Position numbers and translations under genes: made by a program. Positions 53,256-61,657 of a stretch of 64,000 nucleotides of DNA are shown here, piece after piece. The notes under the pieces were generated by a model. That model had not been told where the DNA came from and did not search any database. It was given only the letters and a program-made list of their open reading frames with translations. Source of the stretch: Caulobacterales bacterium. GTDB lineage: Bacteria; Pseudomonadota; Alphaproteobacteria; Caulobacterales; Parvularculaceae. Position 1 is the stretch's first letter. Each line of letters begins with the position of its first letter. The stretch is from positions 224,084 to 288,083 of the forward strand of contig JACKIL010000004.1 in the NCBI GenBank assembly GCA_020638525.1, given 5' to 3'.

Positions 53256-55844
53256 CTACGCCGTCTTCGCTTCAAGCACCTTCGCATCCGGCAGCCAACG
53301 CGCGAAAATCTCGGCGAGTTTCTGCTGGCGGATCGGCTTGGAGATGAAGTCGTCCATGCCCGCAAGATTGCACTGGTCGCGATCCTGATCGAAGACATGC
53401 GCGGTCGCGGCGATGATCGGCGTTCTCTTGAGATTGCGCTCGGTTTCGAGCTGACGAATGCGTCGCGCCGCTTCGAGGCCGTCCATCACCGGCATGGAGA
53501 GATCCATGAGAATGATCGCCGGAGAGAGTTCGAGGAAGCGCTCGATCGCCTCAGCGCCGTTCTGCGCGATGACGACCTTGTAGCCGCTCGAGGCGAGCAT
53601 GTTCTTGAGCACGAGCTGGTTGACGACATTGTCTTCCGCGACCAGCACGCAGGCGCCGTCTTCATTCGCTGCGGGCTTGTCGGACGCCATGCTGCGAAGC
53701 GCCTGCGCAGCCGCGCTGAGATCGCTCGTCGACCTGTAGCTCAGGACCCTCGCGAGCACGTCCATTAGCTGCGATGGGCGAACGGGCTTGGGAAGGTGCG
53801 CTGCGAATTTCGCCTTGCTTTCCGGCCCGCCCGCATGCGTCGCATCGATGGACGAAAGCATGACGACCGGGATCGAAGCGAAGCGGGCGTCTTCCTGAAT
53901 ACGCGCCGTCAGCGCGACGCCGTGCTCGCCCGGCATCTGGTAATCCATCAGGATGAGATGATAGCGATCGTTCTGCGCGACCGACTTTTCAAGAGCGGCC
54001 ATCGCTTCCGCGCCGCCGCTGACGATCGTCGCGCGCAGGCCCCAGCCGCTCGTAAGTTCTTCAATGACGCGCCGGTTGACGGCGTTATCGTCGACGGCGA
54101 GGAGGCGTACGCCTTCGAACACCGCCGCGTCGACGCCCTGAACAGGCTTGATGTTTTCATCGATCGGCGAAGCGAAGGTGAACCAGAAACGCGACCCCTT
54201 GCCGAGTTCGCTTTCGGCGCCAATCGAGCCGCCCATCAGTTCGACGATGTTCTTGCAGATGGCGAGGCCAAGCCCCGTGCCGCCAAAGCGGCGCGTGTGC
54301 GATGCGTCGGCCTGCTCGAAGCGCTCGAACATGCGCGGGATTTCGTTGGGGGCGATGCCGATGCCGGTGTCGGCGACGCTGAAGTGGAGACGCACCTGAT
54401 CGCCGTCGACGTCACCGGAGATGTCGACGAGCACATGGCCCTTGTCAGTGAATTTCACGGCGTTGCCGATGAGATTGCCGAGCACCTGCCGCAGGCGCGC
54501 CTCGTCGGCGACAACGCCCTCGGGAAGGTTTGGCGCGTAACGCACGATGAGTTCGATGTCTTTCTCAATCGCGCGCGCCTGCATCATGGTCGCGACTTCA
54601 TGAACCATCTGGCGCAGGTTGAAGCCGCGCGGCAGCAGGCGAAGCTTGCCCGCCTCGAGCTTTGAAAAGTCGAGAATATCGTTGATGACGGTGACGAGCG
54701 CCTGACCGGACGAAACGATGATGCCGGCGAGTTCGCGCTGGCGTTCGTTGAGATCGCTGTGGAGGAGCACATCGGCCATGCCGAGTACGCCGTTCATCGG
54801 CGTGCGGATTTCATGGCTCATGGAGGCGAGGAATTCGGACTTCGCAGCGTTCGCCGCGTCGGCTGCGGTGCGCGCCTTCATCAGCGGGCGAACCAGAAGG
54901 CGATGAATGACGAGGCCGAGAACGACGATCATCACGAGCGCGGCGGCGAGCGTCGCGATCGCGGCTGATATGCGGAACTGTTGCAGGCCCTCATAGGCCT
55001 TGTTCTTGTCGATCGCGAGGCCGAGCCTCCAGTCGATGGTCGCGAGCGAAGGGATCTTCGCAAAGCGGACGATCTGCGGACCTTTCTGGTCGAGCACATG
55101 CTCGATCGATCCATCGAGAAGCGGCGCGCCTGAAGGGTAAGCGTCTTTCAGCGTCTTCGAGACGAGATCGCGGTTCGGATGGGCGAGAATGCGCCCGTCG
55201 CCGGTCGTAAGGAACGCAAAGCCGAGACCGCCAAGATCGCTCTCCGTCAAAACGTCGCCGAGCGATTGCGTCGAGAAGTCGGCGCCCACGACGCCAAGAA
55301 GCTCCCCGTCCTTGTAGACGGGCACGGCGACCGTGATGGTTTCTACATTGGTGGTGATGTCGAGGTAAGGCTCGGTGAGCGTCGCGGCGCCGGCCGCGAC
55401 AGCATCCTTGTACCAGGGCCGCGTGCGCGGGTCGTAATCGGCGGGCAGATCCGGATCGAGCGGCCAGATGTGGTAGGCGCCGTTCGTTTCGCCGTAATAG
55501 GTCCATAGGAACGTATGTTCGTATACGGGGCTTTTCAGGAATTCGACGGGATCGCTCTCATGGGCCTCGCGCGTGATATGCGAGGCGACTTCTTCGGCGA
55601 GCTTCACGCGGTCGGCGAGCCAGTAGTCGATGCCCCAGGCGGTCGTTCCGGAGAGCGTGCGGACATATTTCTCGATTTCCGCCGTGCGGCTCGCGCGCTG
55701 CGAGACGTCATAATAATAGGCGAAGACAATGAAGATGAGCACGACCGCGAAGGTTCCCGCAGCGAGCGCTGTCGCCATCAGGCTCGCCCCGCTGCTCGAC
55801 GGCGCGGCGTTGGAATTGGCCGGGAGGGCCGTCGGTCGGGCCAT
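53256..55844 (-). CDS. Hybrid histidine kinase with Cache sensor and two receivers
   Basis: An 862-residue membrane kinase. TM1 is at about 22-45, a periplasmic dCache-type sensor at about 55-300 (DPRTRPWYKDAV and VGADFST), and TM2 at about 305-330. The HisKA phospho-histidine is H344 in MSHEIRTPMN; the ATPase domain has the G-boxes DTGIGI and GGTGLGLAI. Two receivers follow (LLAVDDNAVN with LILMDYQMPG, and VLVAEDNVVN with IILMDLSMPV). It has no HPt domain or adjacent regulator, so its output is unknown. The Cache domain suggests a small extracellular ligand. Confidence 0.93.
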   Translation of the reverse strand: MARPTALPANSNAAPSSSGASLMATALAAGTFAVVLIFIVFAYYYDVSQRASRTAEIEKYVRTLSGTTAWGIDYWLADRVKLAEEVASHITREAHESDPVEFLKSPVYEHTFLWTYYGETNGAYHIWPLDPDLPADYDPRTRPWYKDAVAAGAATLTEPYLDITTNVETITVAVPVYKDGELLGVVGADFSTQSLGDVLTESDLGGLGFAFLTTGDGRILAHPNRDLVSKTLKDAYPSGAPLLDGSIEHVLDQKGPQIVRFAKIPSLATIDWRLGLAIDKNKAYEGLQQFRISAAIATLAAALVMIVVLGLVIHRLLVRPLMKARTAADAANAAKSEFLASMSHEIRTPMNGVLGMADVLLHSDLNERQRELAGIIVSSGQALVTVINDILDFSKLEAGKLRLLPRGFNLRQMVHEVATMMQARAIEKDIELIVRYAPNLPEGVVADEARLRQVLGNLIGNAVKFTDKGHVLVDISGDVDGDQVRLHFSVADTGIGIAPNEIPRMFERFEQADASHTRRFGGTGLGLAICKNIVELMGGSIGAESELGKGSRFWFTFASPIDENIKPVQGVDAAVFEGVRLLAVDDNAVNRRVIEELTSGWGLRATIVSGGAEAMAALEKSVAQNDRYHLILMDYQMPGEHGVALTARIQEDARFASIPVVMLSSIDATHAGGPESKAKFAAHLPKPVRPSQLMDVLARVLSYRSTSDLSAAAQALRSMASDKPAANEDGACVLVAEDNVVNQLVLKNMLASSGYKVVIAQNGAEAIERFLELSPAIILMDLSMPVMDGLEAARRIRQLETERNLKRTPIIAATAHVFDQDRDQCNLAGMDDFISKPIRQQKLAEIFARWLPDAKVLEAKTA

Positions 55845-55923
55845 AAAGACGCCTCTGCTAGGGATCAGATTTCACCTGTTATCCGTGCAGAGAGTAAGGC
55901 TAGATGGTTAAGAAGCGGGAAAG

Positions 55924-55968
55924 CATGACGCCTTCCGGAGCGCTCCGCGGCCGGGAATCGGCGTCATG
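55924..55968. other. Long hairpin between the kinase and MarR genes
   Basis: CATGACGCC (55924-55932) pairs with GGCGTCATG (55960-55968), and an inner TTCC/GGAA pair extends it. It lies just downstream of the MarR gene on the minus strand. It lacks a clear T-run, so it may be a weak terminator or stability element. Confidence 0.5.
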
Positions 55969-55994
55969 GAGCCGAAATTCGGGAGGCGGGCCGG

Positions 55995-56462
55995 TCAGGC
56001 CTCCTGAGGGCCGCCCTGAAAGCTCCGGCAAAGGGCGCCGATAAGGCGGCGAAGGCGCGCCGCGTCTTCCGCCGAAAGGCCGCCGAGGAGTTCGGCTTCG
56101 ATGCCGCGAATGTCGGCGGCGAGGGCGGCGTATTTCTTTTCGCCCCTGGCGGTCAGGAACAGGTGGCCGAGACGGCCATCTTCATTTGAAGCTTTGCGGG
56201 CGAGCATGCCCTTGTCGAGGAGGGCTTTGACGGCCCGGCTGACGATGCCCTTGTCCATCGGGGTGATCGCCACGACCTCGTTCGCCGTCCTGCCGGGGCG
56301 CTCGGCGACCGCCGCCATAACCCGCCATTGCGAGATGTTGAGGCCCCCGTGGCGCTCGGTGATCGCCGCCGTCTCCCGCGCGATGCGGTGCGACAGGACG
56401 CTGATCTGGTAGGGGACGTTGCTGTCCAGCCGGAGGATATCGTCTTTGGGATTGACGGCCAT
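55995..56462 (-). CDS. MarR-family transcriptional regulator, divergent from hppD
   Basis: A 155-residue MarR protein. The winged helix (ISQWRVMAAVAERPGRTANEVVAITPMDKGIVSRAVKALLDKGML and the DGRLGHLFLTARG wing) is clear. It is divergent from hppD across a 111-bp gap containing a TAGTTG-N6-CAACTA inverted repeat. It is therefore probably the local regulator of 4-hydroxyphenylpyruvate/tyrosine degradation, with an aromatic acid as the likely effector (inference). Confidence 0.92.
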   Translation of the reverse strand: MAVNPKDDILRLDSNVPYQISVLSHRIARETAAITERHGGLNISQWRVMAAVAERPGRTANEVVAITPMDKGIVSRAVKALLDKGMLARKASNEDGRLGHLFLTARGEKKYAALAADIRGIEAELLGGLSAEDAARLRRLIGALCRSFQGGPQEA

Positions 56463-56479
56463 CAGGTCTTCCGCGATAT

Positions 56480-56497
56480 TAGTTGTTATCGCAACTA
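56480..56497. promoter_or_regulatory. MarR operator candidate between marR-type gene and hppD
   Basis: TAGTTG-TTATCG-CAACTA is an 18-bp inverted repeat, 18 bases upstream of the regulator start and 77 from hppD. Size and position fit MarR control of both genes. Confidence 0.6.
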
Positions 56498-56573
56498 GAT
56501 GCGATAGAAACTACAAGATAGCAAGCTCGGGCAGGGACGCAACGCCCGGCGCCGGCCACAATGGAGCAGAAAG

Positions 56574-57653
56574 ATGACCGATCTCTTTGAGAACCCGCTT
56601 GGCCTCGATGGTTTCGAATTCGTCGAGTTTTGCGCTCCGAAGCGCGGGCTTCTGGAAAAGGTCTTCTCTTCGCTCGGCTTTTCGAAGGTCGCCCGTCACC
56701 GCTCGAAGGACGTCGATCTGTGGCGCCAGGGCGGCATCAATTTCATCATCAATTACGAGCCGAAGTCGCACGCCCATTACTACGCGGAAGAGCACGGGCC
56801 GTCCGCCTGCGGCATGGGCTTTCGCGTTCGCGACGCGCACAAGGCCTATGAAGAAGCGATCAAGCGCGGCGCACAGCCTGTCGACGTGCCGACCGGCCCG
56901 ATGGAGCTGAAGCTGCCCGCGATCAAGGGCATTGGCGGCGCGCTCGTCTATCTCATCGACCGCTATGAAGACGGCAAGGCGATCTACGACATCGACTTCG
57001 ACTATATCGAAGGCGCGGAGCGCCATCCGGAAGGCTGTGGCTTCAAAGTGATCGATCACCTGACGCACAATGTCTATCGCGGCCGCATGAACTTCTGGGC
57101 GAACTATTACGAGAAGATCTTCAACTTCCGCGAGATCCGCTATTTCGACATCAAGGGCGAATATACCGGCCTTCTGTCGCGCGCGATGACGGCGCCGGAC
57201 GGAAAAATCCGCATACCGCTCAATGAAGAGAGCGCCGGCGGCAAGGGCCAGATCGAGGAGTTCCTCATGGCCTATAATGGCGAGGGCATTCAGCACATCG
57301 CCTTCGCCTGCGACGACCTTCTCGAGTCATGGGACAAACTCAAAGCCATCGGCGCGCCCTTCATGACGGCGCCGCCCGCCGCTTACTATGAAATGCTTGA
57401 CGAGCGCCTGCCGGGCCATGGCGAGCCGGTAGAGGAGCTCCAGAAGCGCGGCATCCTTCTCGACGGTTCGACGGAGAAGGGCGACCCGCGTCTTCTCCTT
57501 CAAATTTTCTCCGAAACGATGATCGGACCGATCTTCTTCGAGTTCATCCAGCGCAAGCGCGACGAAGGCTTCGGCGAAGGTAACTTCAAGGCGCTCTTCG
57601 AATCGATGGAGCGCGACCAGATCCGCCGCGGCGTTCTCGAAACGGCGAAGTAG
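56574..57653 (+). CDS. hppD: 4-hydroxyphenylpyruvate dioxygenase
   Basis: A 359-residue non-heme Fe(II) enzyme converting 4-hydroxyphenylpyruvate to homogentisate in tyrosine catabolism. Two vicinal-oxygen-chelate domains are seen; the iron ligands are the histidines in IDHLTHNV and IQHIAF and the glutamate in [22 protein letters not shown]. The length is typical (about 355-360). AAAGATG precedes with GGAGC upstream. No maiA, fahA or hmgA is in the window, so homogentisate processing is encoded elsewhere. Confidence 0.97.
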   Translation: MTDLFENPLGLDGFEFVEFCAPKRGLLEKVFSSLGFSKVARHRSKDVDLWRQGGINFIINYEPKSHAHYYAEEHGPSACGMGFRVRDAHKAYEEAIKRGAQPVDVPTGPMELKLPAIKGIGGALVYLIDRYEDGKAIYDIDFDYIEGAERHPEGCGFKVIDHLTHNVYRGRMNFWANYYEKIFNFREIRYFDIKGEYTGLLSRAMTAPDGKIRIPLNEESAGGKGQIEEFLMAYNGEGIQHIAFACDDLLESWDKLKAIGAPFMTAPPAAYYEMLDERLPGHGEPVEELQKRGILLDGSTEKGDPRLLLQIFSETMIGPIFFEFIQRKRDEGFGEGNFKALFESMERDQIRRGVLETAK

Positions 57654-57666
57654 CGGCCGAACAGCA

Positions 57667-57688
57667 GGGCGGGGCTATGGCTCCGCCC
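57667..57688 (+). terminator. GC-rich hairpin after hppD
   Basis: GGGCGG-N10-CCGCCC lies 13 bases after the hppD stop. It may end the transcript though it is not followed by T residues. Confidence 0.35.
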
Positions 57689-57692
57689 GCTA

Positions 57693-57708
57693 TGTGACGC
57701 CAGTCACT
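57693..57708. promoter_or_regulatory. CRP/FNR-family-like site
   Basis: TGTGACGCCAGTCACT matches the CRP consensus TGTGA-N6-TCACA in nine of ten positions. It lies about 92 bases before the exported unknown protein gene, a position suited to activation. Confidence 0.45.
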
Positions 57709-57800
57709 TAGCGCTCGAAAGCGCCGATTGCCGACGGTTTCACTGACGTGGTAATTTCCAACTCAGCGGCGCGGGGGCGTCGCGCTTGGAGCACCATTAC

Positions 57801-58661
57801 ATGCGTCACCACTTTTGTCTGTCGGTTGCGGCCGTCGGCGCCGCCGCGTGCCTGTCACAATCAGCCGCCGCGGCTGATGCTTCTCCGGTCAAATCCACGG
57901 CGACGCTCACCGTCGTCTATGAAGTGAAAGGCGGCGGCGACGACATTCCCCAGTCGCACGAGCGCCATGTGAGATGGTCGATCAACGACCGCTACGAGGC
58001 GAAGTCGACGATGGAAGCGGCGGTCGTTCAGGCCGTCGGCGTCATGCACCCGCAGCCGGAAGGCGCGGGGGCGCAAATCGACGAGAACGATCAGGCCGCA
58101 ATGATGGCGCTCGCCATGGGCGCGCAAGCCAAATGCGGCGCCGACGCTGACTGCCTGCAGCGCGAGATGATGAAGGCGATCACCGGATCGGCTGGAAGCT
58201 ATCAAGGATTTTCGGGAACCAGCCAGACCGGCTCTTACAGCATCGATGAAAAGGCCTATCAGGCCTATTTCGACGCCGCCTGCTCGCTGAAAAACGAAGC
58301 CGCCTGCGCTTACGACACGACGGTGACGGGGGCCGGCCAGATCTCGGAGAAAGACGGGCCGCGCTTCCTTTATGGCGCGCGCGCCGAAGTCGACCTCGAA
58401 GCCGGCACGCTGATGATTGCGGTTCCGTGGCCCGGCTATCTCAAGGCGACGAAAACCGTCACCTCTGCTTCGAAGGAAATCGAAACCGGCACGACGCAGA
58501 TCGAACGGGGCGCGCTTCTTTCGGGAGGGAAGCGCGATGCGTTCAAAGCGACCTGCGGCGCTTGCAAGAATGTCTCGGGAACGGAAACGGTCGCGGTGAA
58601 GGACGAACTTCTCGGCCGCGACGCGACGCTCACCATGCGCTGGACCTTCTCGCGGCAATAG
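57801..58661 (+). CDS. Exported protein of unknown function
   Basis: A 286-residue protein with a signal peptide (LSVAAVGAAACLSQSAAAA, cleavage near 25-30). The mature chain has no recognised domain. Six cysteines stand out, in KCGADADCLQ, AACSLKNEAACAY and TCGACKNV, which suggests disulfides in the periplasm. Repeated beta-like strands (TATLTVVYEVKG; ATLTMRWTF) may form a sandwich. A TTG 15 bases upstream is an alternative start with its own frame. A CRP-like site lies upstream. Confidence 0.65.
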   Translation: MRHHFCLSVAAVGAAACLSQSAAAADASPVKSTATLTVVYEVKGGGDDIPQSHERHVRWSINDRYEAKSTMEAAVVQAVGVMHPQPEGAGAQIDENDQAAMMALAMGAQAKCGADADCLQREMMKAITGSAGSYQGFSGTSQTGSYSIDEKAYQAYFDAACSLKNEAACAYDTTVTGAGQISEKDGPRFLYGARAEVDLEAGTLMIAVPWPGYLKATKTVTSASKEIETGTTQIERGALLSGGKRDAFKATCGACKNVSGTETVAVKDELLGRDATLTMRWTFSRQ

Positions 58662-58749
58662 CGGCGGATCGCCCGGCGGTTGTACCCCAATAGGTAGATC
58701 AGGCGCAACACCAGCATATCCGCCGCATACAGACGGTTGTGGGGAAACT

Positions 58750-58773
58750 TATGGCAAATATGCACTTGCCATA
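58750..58773. promoter_or_regulatory. Inverted repeat TATGGCAA-N8-TTGCCATA before an unknown gene
   Basis: A perfect 8-bp inverted repeat with an 8-base spacer ends two bases before the start codon at 58776. It looks like an operator for a dimeric DNA-binding protein and opens the lower-GC accessory patch. Confidence 0.55.
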
Positions 58774-58775
58774 CC

Positions 58776-59051
58776 ATGACCCAAGAACTAGATCAACCCA
58801 GTGACGGGCCGGCAGAAGGTACATCTGAAGGATGGCCGTCTCATAATCTCAATGAGCTAGGGCGGGTTCTCTTCCGGGAGATGCGTCGGGCAGAGTACGT
58901 CCTAGAGCCGGATGTTTGGGACGATTTGTCCGCCGAAGACCGCGTCAGCTTTCTGGTGATCGCGGAGGTAGTGGTCCGAAGGCACGAGGACTTGGCGGGC
59001 CCTTTGGGTGGCCGGCGATCACCCAATAAGTCGGCGTCTCCCAATACGTAA
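58776..59051 (+). CDS. Small protein of unknown function, accessory patch
   Basis: A 91-residue soluble protein: an acidic Ser/Gly N terminus, then NLNELGRVLFREMRRAEYVLEPDVWDDLSAEDRVSFLVIAEVVVRRHEDL, which is helical, then a basic Ser-rich tail. No family is recognised. Its last 107 bases overlap the convergent HNH-type gene, an unusually long antiparallel overlap. An inverted repeat lies directly before the start. Codon use and base composition differ from the core genes, suggesting transfer. Confidence 0.5.
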   Translation: MTQELDQPSDGPAEGTSEGWPSHNLNELGRVLFREMRRAEYVLEPDVWDDLSAEDRVSFLVIAEVVVRRHEDLAGPLGGRRSPNKSASPNT

Positions 59052-59772
59052 AAAGCCGAATGATCACGAGGAAATATTCCACGTTAAAAATCTCAATTGA
59101 ACGCTGCTCGATTCTGTAGGCATTGCCGGGCTTCTGCGCCGGCTCAAATTTGTGGCACCCAATAAGGCGCGGCGCGGTACTCATGTCCCCGAGAATGATT
59201 GGTGGAAGGTATGGCTCGAATGCGTCAATGCCGACCGCATCGATCGTACAGCAATGAGCGATTTTCGCGAGCATTTGGACAAACAATTCGGGGCGCAACT
59301 TGCCTGAAACGTAGGAACCGTAAACGCTCATCCATTCGGCTAATTTGGTTTCGCTGCCATAGAGCTTTAAGGATGGTCTGCCGGGCCATGTTGCTCCTGG
59401 TTTCATAAGAATTGTCGGCGGGCCCCAGTGTGGGAGTATTGCGCCGATAGGCGCTTCCGCAGGGTCTATGCTGATTGCCCTCGGATTATTTTCTGCGTCG
59501 CGTACATACGCGTGACCGCGTTGCGGTGCGCCGCGTTTTTGTCCGCGCAAACCAAGATATGCGCGGGCGCCATCGAGCATTTGAGACAGCACATGGCTTT
59601 CAATTTTTTGAGTCTTCTCGCGACAGTCATCGCAGCTTGCCGCGTAAAGCACTTCCTTTCCCCCTAGCTTCTCGGGAATAATATGTTCGGTGGTGAGTCT
59701 TAAGCCTCTTGGATTCGGGCAATAAACACACTTACCCACGTGTCGATATGAAACGGTTTGAGAGGCTGACAT
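58945..59772 (-). CDS. HNH-endonuclease-like protein
   Basis: A 275-residue protein. The N terminus CVYCPNPRGLRLTTEHIIPEKLGGKEVL...ASCDDCREKTQKIE has two CxxC zinc knuckles around an EHIIPEKLGG core, the look of HNH nucleases. The remaining 200 residues match nothing I know. Related domains occur in restriction and phage-defence genes, but no partner methylase or helicase is present. It has lower GC than its neighbours. The start at 59772 lacks a strong ribosome-binding site. Confidence 0.65.
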   Translation of the reverse strand: MSASQTVSYRHVGKCVYCPNPRGLRLTTEHIIPEKLGGKEVLYAASCDDCREKTQKIESHVLSQMLDGARAYLGLRGQKRGAPQRGHAYVRDAENNPRAISIDPAEAPIGAILPHWGPPTILMKPGATWPGRPSLKLYGSETKLAEWMSVYGSYVSGKLRPELFVQMLAKIAHCCTIDAVGIDAFEPYLPPIILGDMSTAPRLIGCHKFEPAQKPGNAYRIEQRSIEIFNVEYFLVIIRLFTYWETPTYWVIAGHPKGPPSPRAFGPLPPRSPES

Positions 59773-59945
59773 TGAAACACTCTGATAAGATCAATGAGAA
59801 AGAAACGGCCCGTCGCCGCGATGAAACCATCAAGCGCATGCTTTCGACGCCGCCTAAGCCGCACGCGCCTCTAAAGAGCGAGAAGAAACCGCCTAAGAAA
59901 AAGAAGGCGGCGAAACGCAAAACCAAGGGAAAGGAGCCTGGCTAA
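59748..59945 (+). CDS. Small lysine-rich protein
   Basis: A 65-residue basic protein: KINEKETARRRDETIKRMLSTPPKPH followed by a lysine/proline-rich tail (KKPPKKKKAAKRKTKGKEPG). Short proteins with an RRRDE...RMLxTPPxPH motif are common in alphaproteobacterial genomes and sometimes resemble antitoxins. Its 5' end overlaps the start of the divergent HNH-type gene by 25 bases. A good terminator follows. The function is unknown. Confidence 0.6.
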   Translation: MKRFERLTLKHSDKINEKETARRRDETIKRMLSTPPKPHAPLKSEKKPPKKKKAAKRKTKGKEPG

Positions 59946-59963
59946 ACGCCGGGCTTTGTTTTT
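59935..59963 (+). terminator. Terminator after the lysine-rich protein gene
   Basis: AGCCTGGC-TAAAC-GCCGGGCT forms an 8-bp stem (one G-U pair) overlapping the stop codon, followed by TTGTTTTT. Confidence 0.8.
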
Positions 59964-59973
59964 ATGGTTGCTT

Positions 59974-60282
59974 TTATTGACCGGACGTTGAGTAGTGGTC
60001 CGCAACTTCTTTTTCATACGCCCGACGTTTCCGGTCATTCAGAAAAAGAAGTTGGCGGAGCACCAGATTTGTCTCGTGATGAGCGTCGGCTAGCACTGCG
60101 ATTAATGGCCGCCCTACTTCTTGGCCAATATGATATTTCAGCGTTCCAAAAACGTGGTCTGTTGTAGGATTGTACATTTCTACTTCGACCTCGGCGCCTT
60201 CCATCGTTGGAAAAATTGCTGAGATGCGAATGCCGGCACTCGCAATGCCGTCAGTTAGTGAAAGATCATCTCGTGTTGTCAT
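59974..60282 (-). CDS. Protein of unknown function, accessory patch
   Basis: A 102-residue soluble protein (TTRDDLSLTDGIASAGIRIS; VEVEMYNPTTDHVFGTLKYHIG; RKRRAYEKEVADHYS). No known family is recognised. AAAGGAG lies 10 bases before its ATG, supporting translation. The composition is lower in GC than the flanking core genes. It is convergent with the lysine-rich gene. Confidence 0.55.
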   Translation of the reverse strand: MTTRDDLSLTDGIASAGIRISAIFPTMEGAEVEVEMYNPTTDHVFGTLKYHIGQEVGRPLIAVLADAHHETNLVLRQLLFLNDRKRRAYEKEVADHYSTSGQ

Positions 60283-60391
60283 CGGCTGTTAGCTCCTTTG
60301 AGCGCCGTGGCCGTTGACCGAGTGTCCCGAGTCAGCGATGGTCGGGGTGTTATCCAGTCCGCCGGCCATCGGCGGGTTTCAGCAATACTCT

Positions 60392-60420
60392 ACGCCGGGC
60401 GCGCCAACGCCCGGCGTTTA
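60392..60420 (+). terminator. Strong hairpin upstream of the transposase gene
   Basis: ACGCCGGGCG-CGCCAA-CGCCCGGCGT is a 10-bp perfect stem followed by TTAC and then TTTG. It resembles a terminator for plus-strand transcription and lies about 95 bases after the stop side of the transposase gene. Confidence 0.5.
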
Positions 60421-60514
60421 CTTTGCTGCTCGGCAGTACTGATTCGCAAGTTATTGTTTTCGGCGCCTTTTCCGGCGCCAGCGCAAAAAGGCGAGCGCAT
60501 CGCCCTTGAACGGC

Positions 60515-61480
60515 CTATCTGCCGTTAGTCTGATGATACGTCAGCCGCTTGCCGACCGTGCCAGTAATGGCGGCGTCCGTCCGTTCCGTATCGTTGACGC
60601 CTAGAGCGGCGCGGTGATTGAAGCGGAAGTCGTATTCGGCAAGGTAGCGGTGCAAGTGCTTCTCGTCGCACTTTTGATAGACGCCGCGCATGCCGCGCTT
60701 GAACACGCTGAAGAAGCCTTCGACGCTGTTTGAATGCACGTCGCCGCGCACATACTCGTCTGCCGAGTGACGGACGGTTTCGTGCTTGGCGACTAGCGTC
60801 GGGACTTTTGACTTCGCATAGAGATGGCTTTCATCCGTATGGAGGCGCGTTTCCTTGGCGATGTTTTCGGCGACGATCTTCTCGACAGTGGCGCGGTTCG
60901 CCGTATCGACGTGGAACGAGCGAACTTTGCCGCCACGCTCGACGAGCGAGATGACCGCGTTTTTGTTAGCCGGACCGCGACCCATGCGCGAGCCTTTGAA
61001 GGCGCCGCGATCCCGCGTTTGCATGCGCGGCTTGGCGACTTTTCCATAGTAGGTTTCGTCGGCCTCGACCGTTTTACCTTCGCCGCCCATGGGCTCGGAG
61101 GCGCCAGCCGGACGCATGGCCTCGCGGATACGGTGCGCCATAAACCAAGCGGTGCGGTAGGAGCCGAAGCCAAGCTCGCGGTGCAATTGGGTGGCGCTGA
61201 TGCCCTTCTTGCTGGCGCACATGAGATGCGTCGCCAGAAGCCACTTGTGCAGCGGGATATGGGACTTCTCATAGACGGTGCCGAGCGTCGCGGTGAAAGG
61301 CTTGCGGCAGTCGCGGCACTTGTAGAGGCCGGGGCGCGTGGATTTGCCTTTGAGAAGAACCGAATTATCGACCGTGCCGCAATGCGGGCAAACGCGGCCA
61401 TCCGGCCAGCGCAGCGCTTCAAAGTGCGCTCTGGCGGCGTCCTCGTTGTGAAAGATCGGGTCTGAAAGTTTCGCGGTCAT
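60515..61480 (-). CDS. IS1595-family transposase
   Basis: A 321-residue DDE-type transposase. The N-terminal zinc ribbon CPHCGTVDNS...YKCRDCRKPFTATLGT and the catalytic ADETYYGK, HTDESHLY and SVEGFFSVFKRGMRGVY (DD plus N/E) motifs define the IS1595 family. The frame is complete, so the protein could be active. It moves by cut-and-paste. It forms the right edge of the lower-GC patch; no passenger gene is obvious within the element. Confidence 0.93.
   Translation of the reverse strand: MTAKLSDPIFHNEDAARAHFEALRWPDGRVCPHCGTVDNSVLLKGKSTRPGLYKCRDCRKPFTATLGTVYEKSHIPLHKWLLATHLMCASKKGISATQLHRELGFGSYRTAWFMAHRIREAMRPAGASEPMGGEGKTVEADETYYGKVAKPRMQTRDRGAFKGSRMGRGPANKNAVISLVERGGKVRSFHVDTANRATVEKIVAENIAKETRLHTDESHLYAKSKVPTLVAKHETVRHSADEYVRGDVHSNSVEGFFSVFKRGMRGVYQKCDEKHLHRYLAEYDFRFNHRAALGVNDTERTDAAITGTVGKRLTYHQTNGR
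60515..61480. mobile_element. IS1595-like insertion sequence, ends not resolved
   Basis: Only the transposase span can be given. I searched about 100 bases on each side for terminal inverted repeats and target duplications and found no convincing pair, so the element may be degenerate at its ends or its ends lie farther out. Confidence 0.6.
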
Positions 61481-61657
61481 CGGTTCTCTCCAATGACCTA
61501 AATCTAGGGATTGCGCCTTGGTATGTCAAGTGCATAATACCCAAACTTATCCTACAGTTTATCCCACACCTCTGACGCTGACGTAGAATGGCTCCTTTCG
61601 CGTTGTTGCGTTTGGAGCGAGCGATGTCGGCTTTGTGCGTTTCGAGAGTCAGTGGGG

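Noticed and set aside
60284..61560. Terminal inverted repeats of the IS1595 element
   Set aside because: No matching pair of ends and no target duplication could be recognised by eye.
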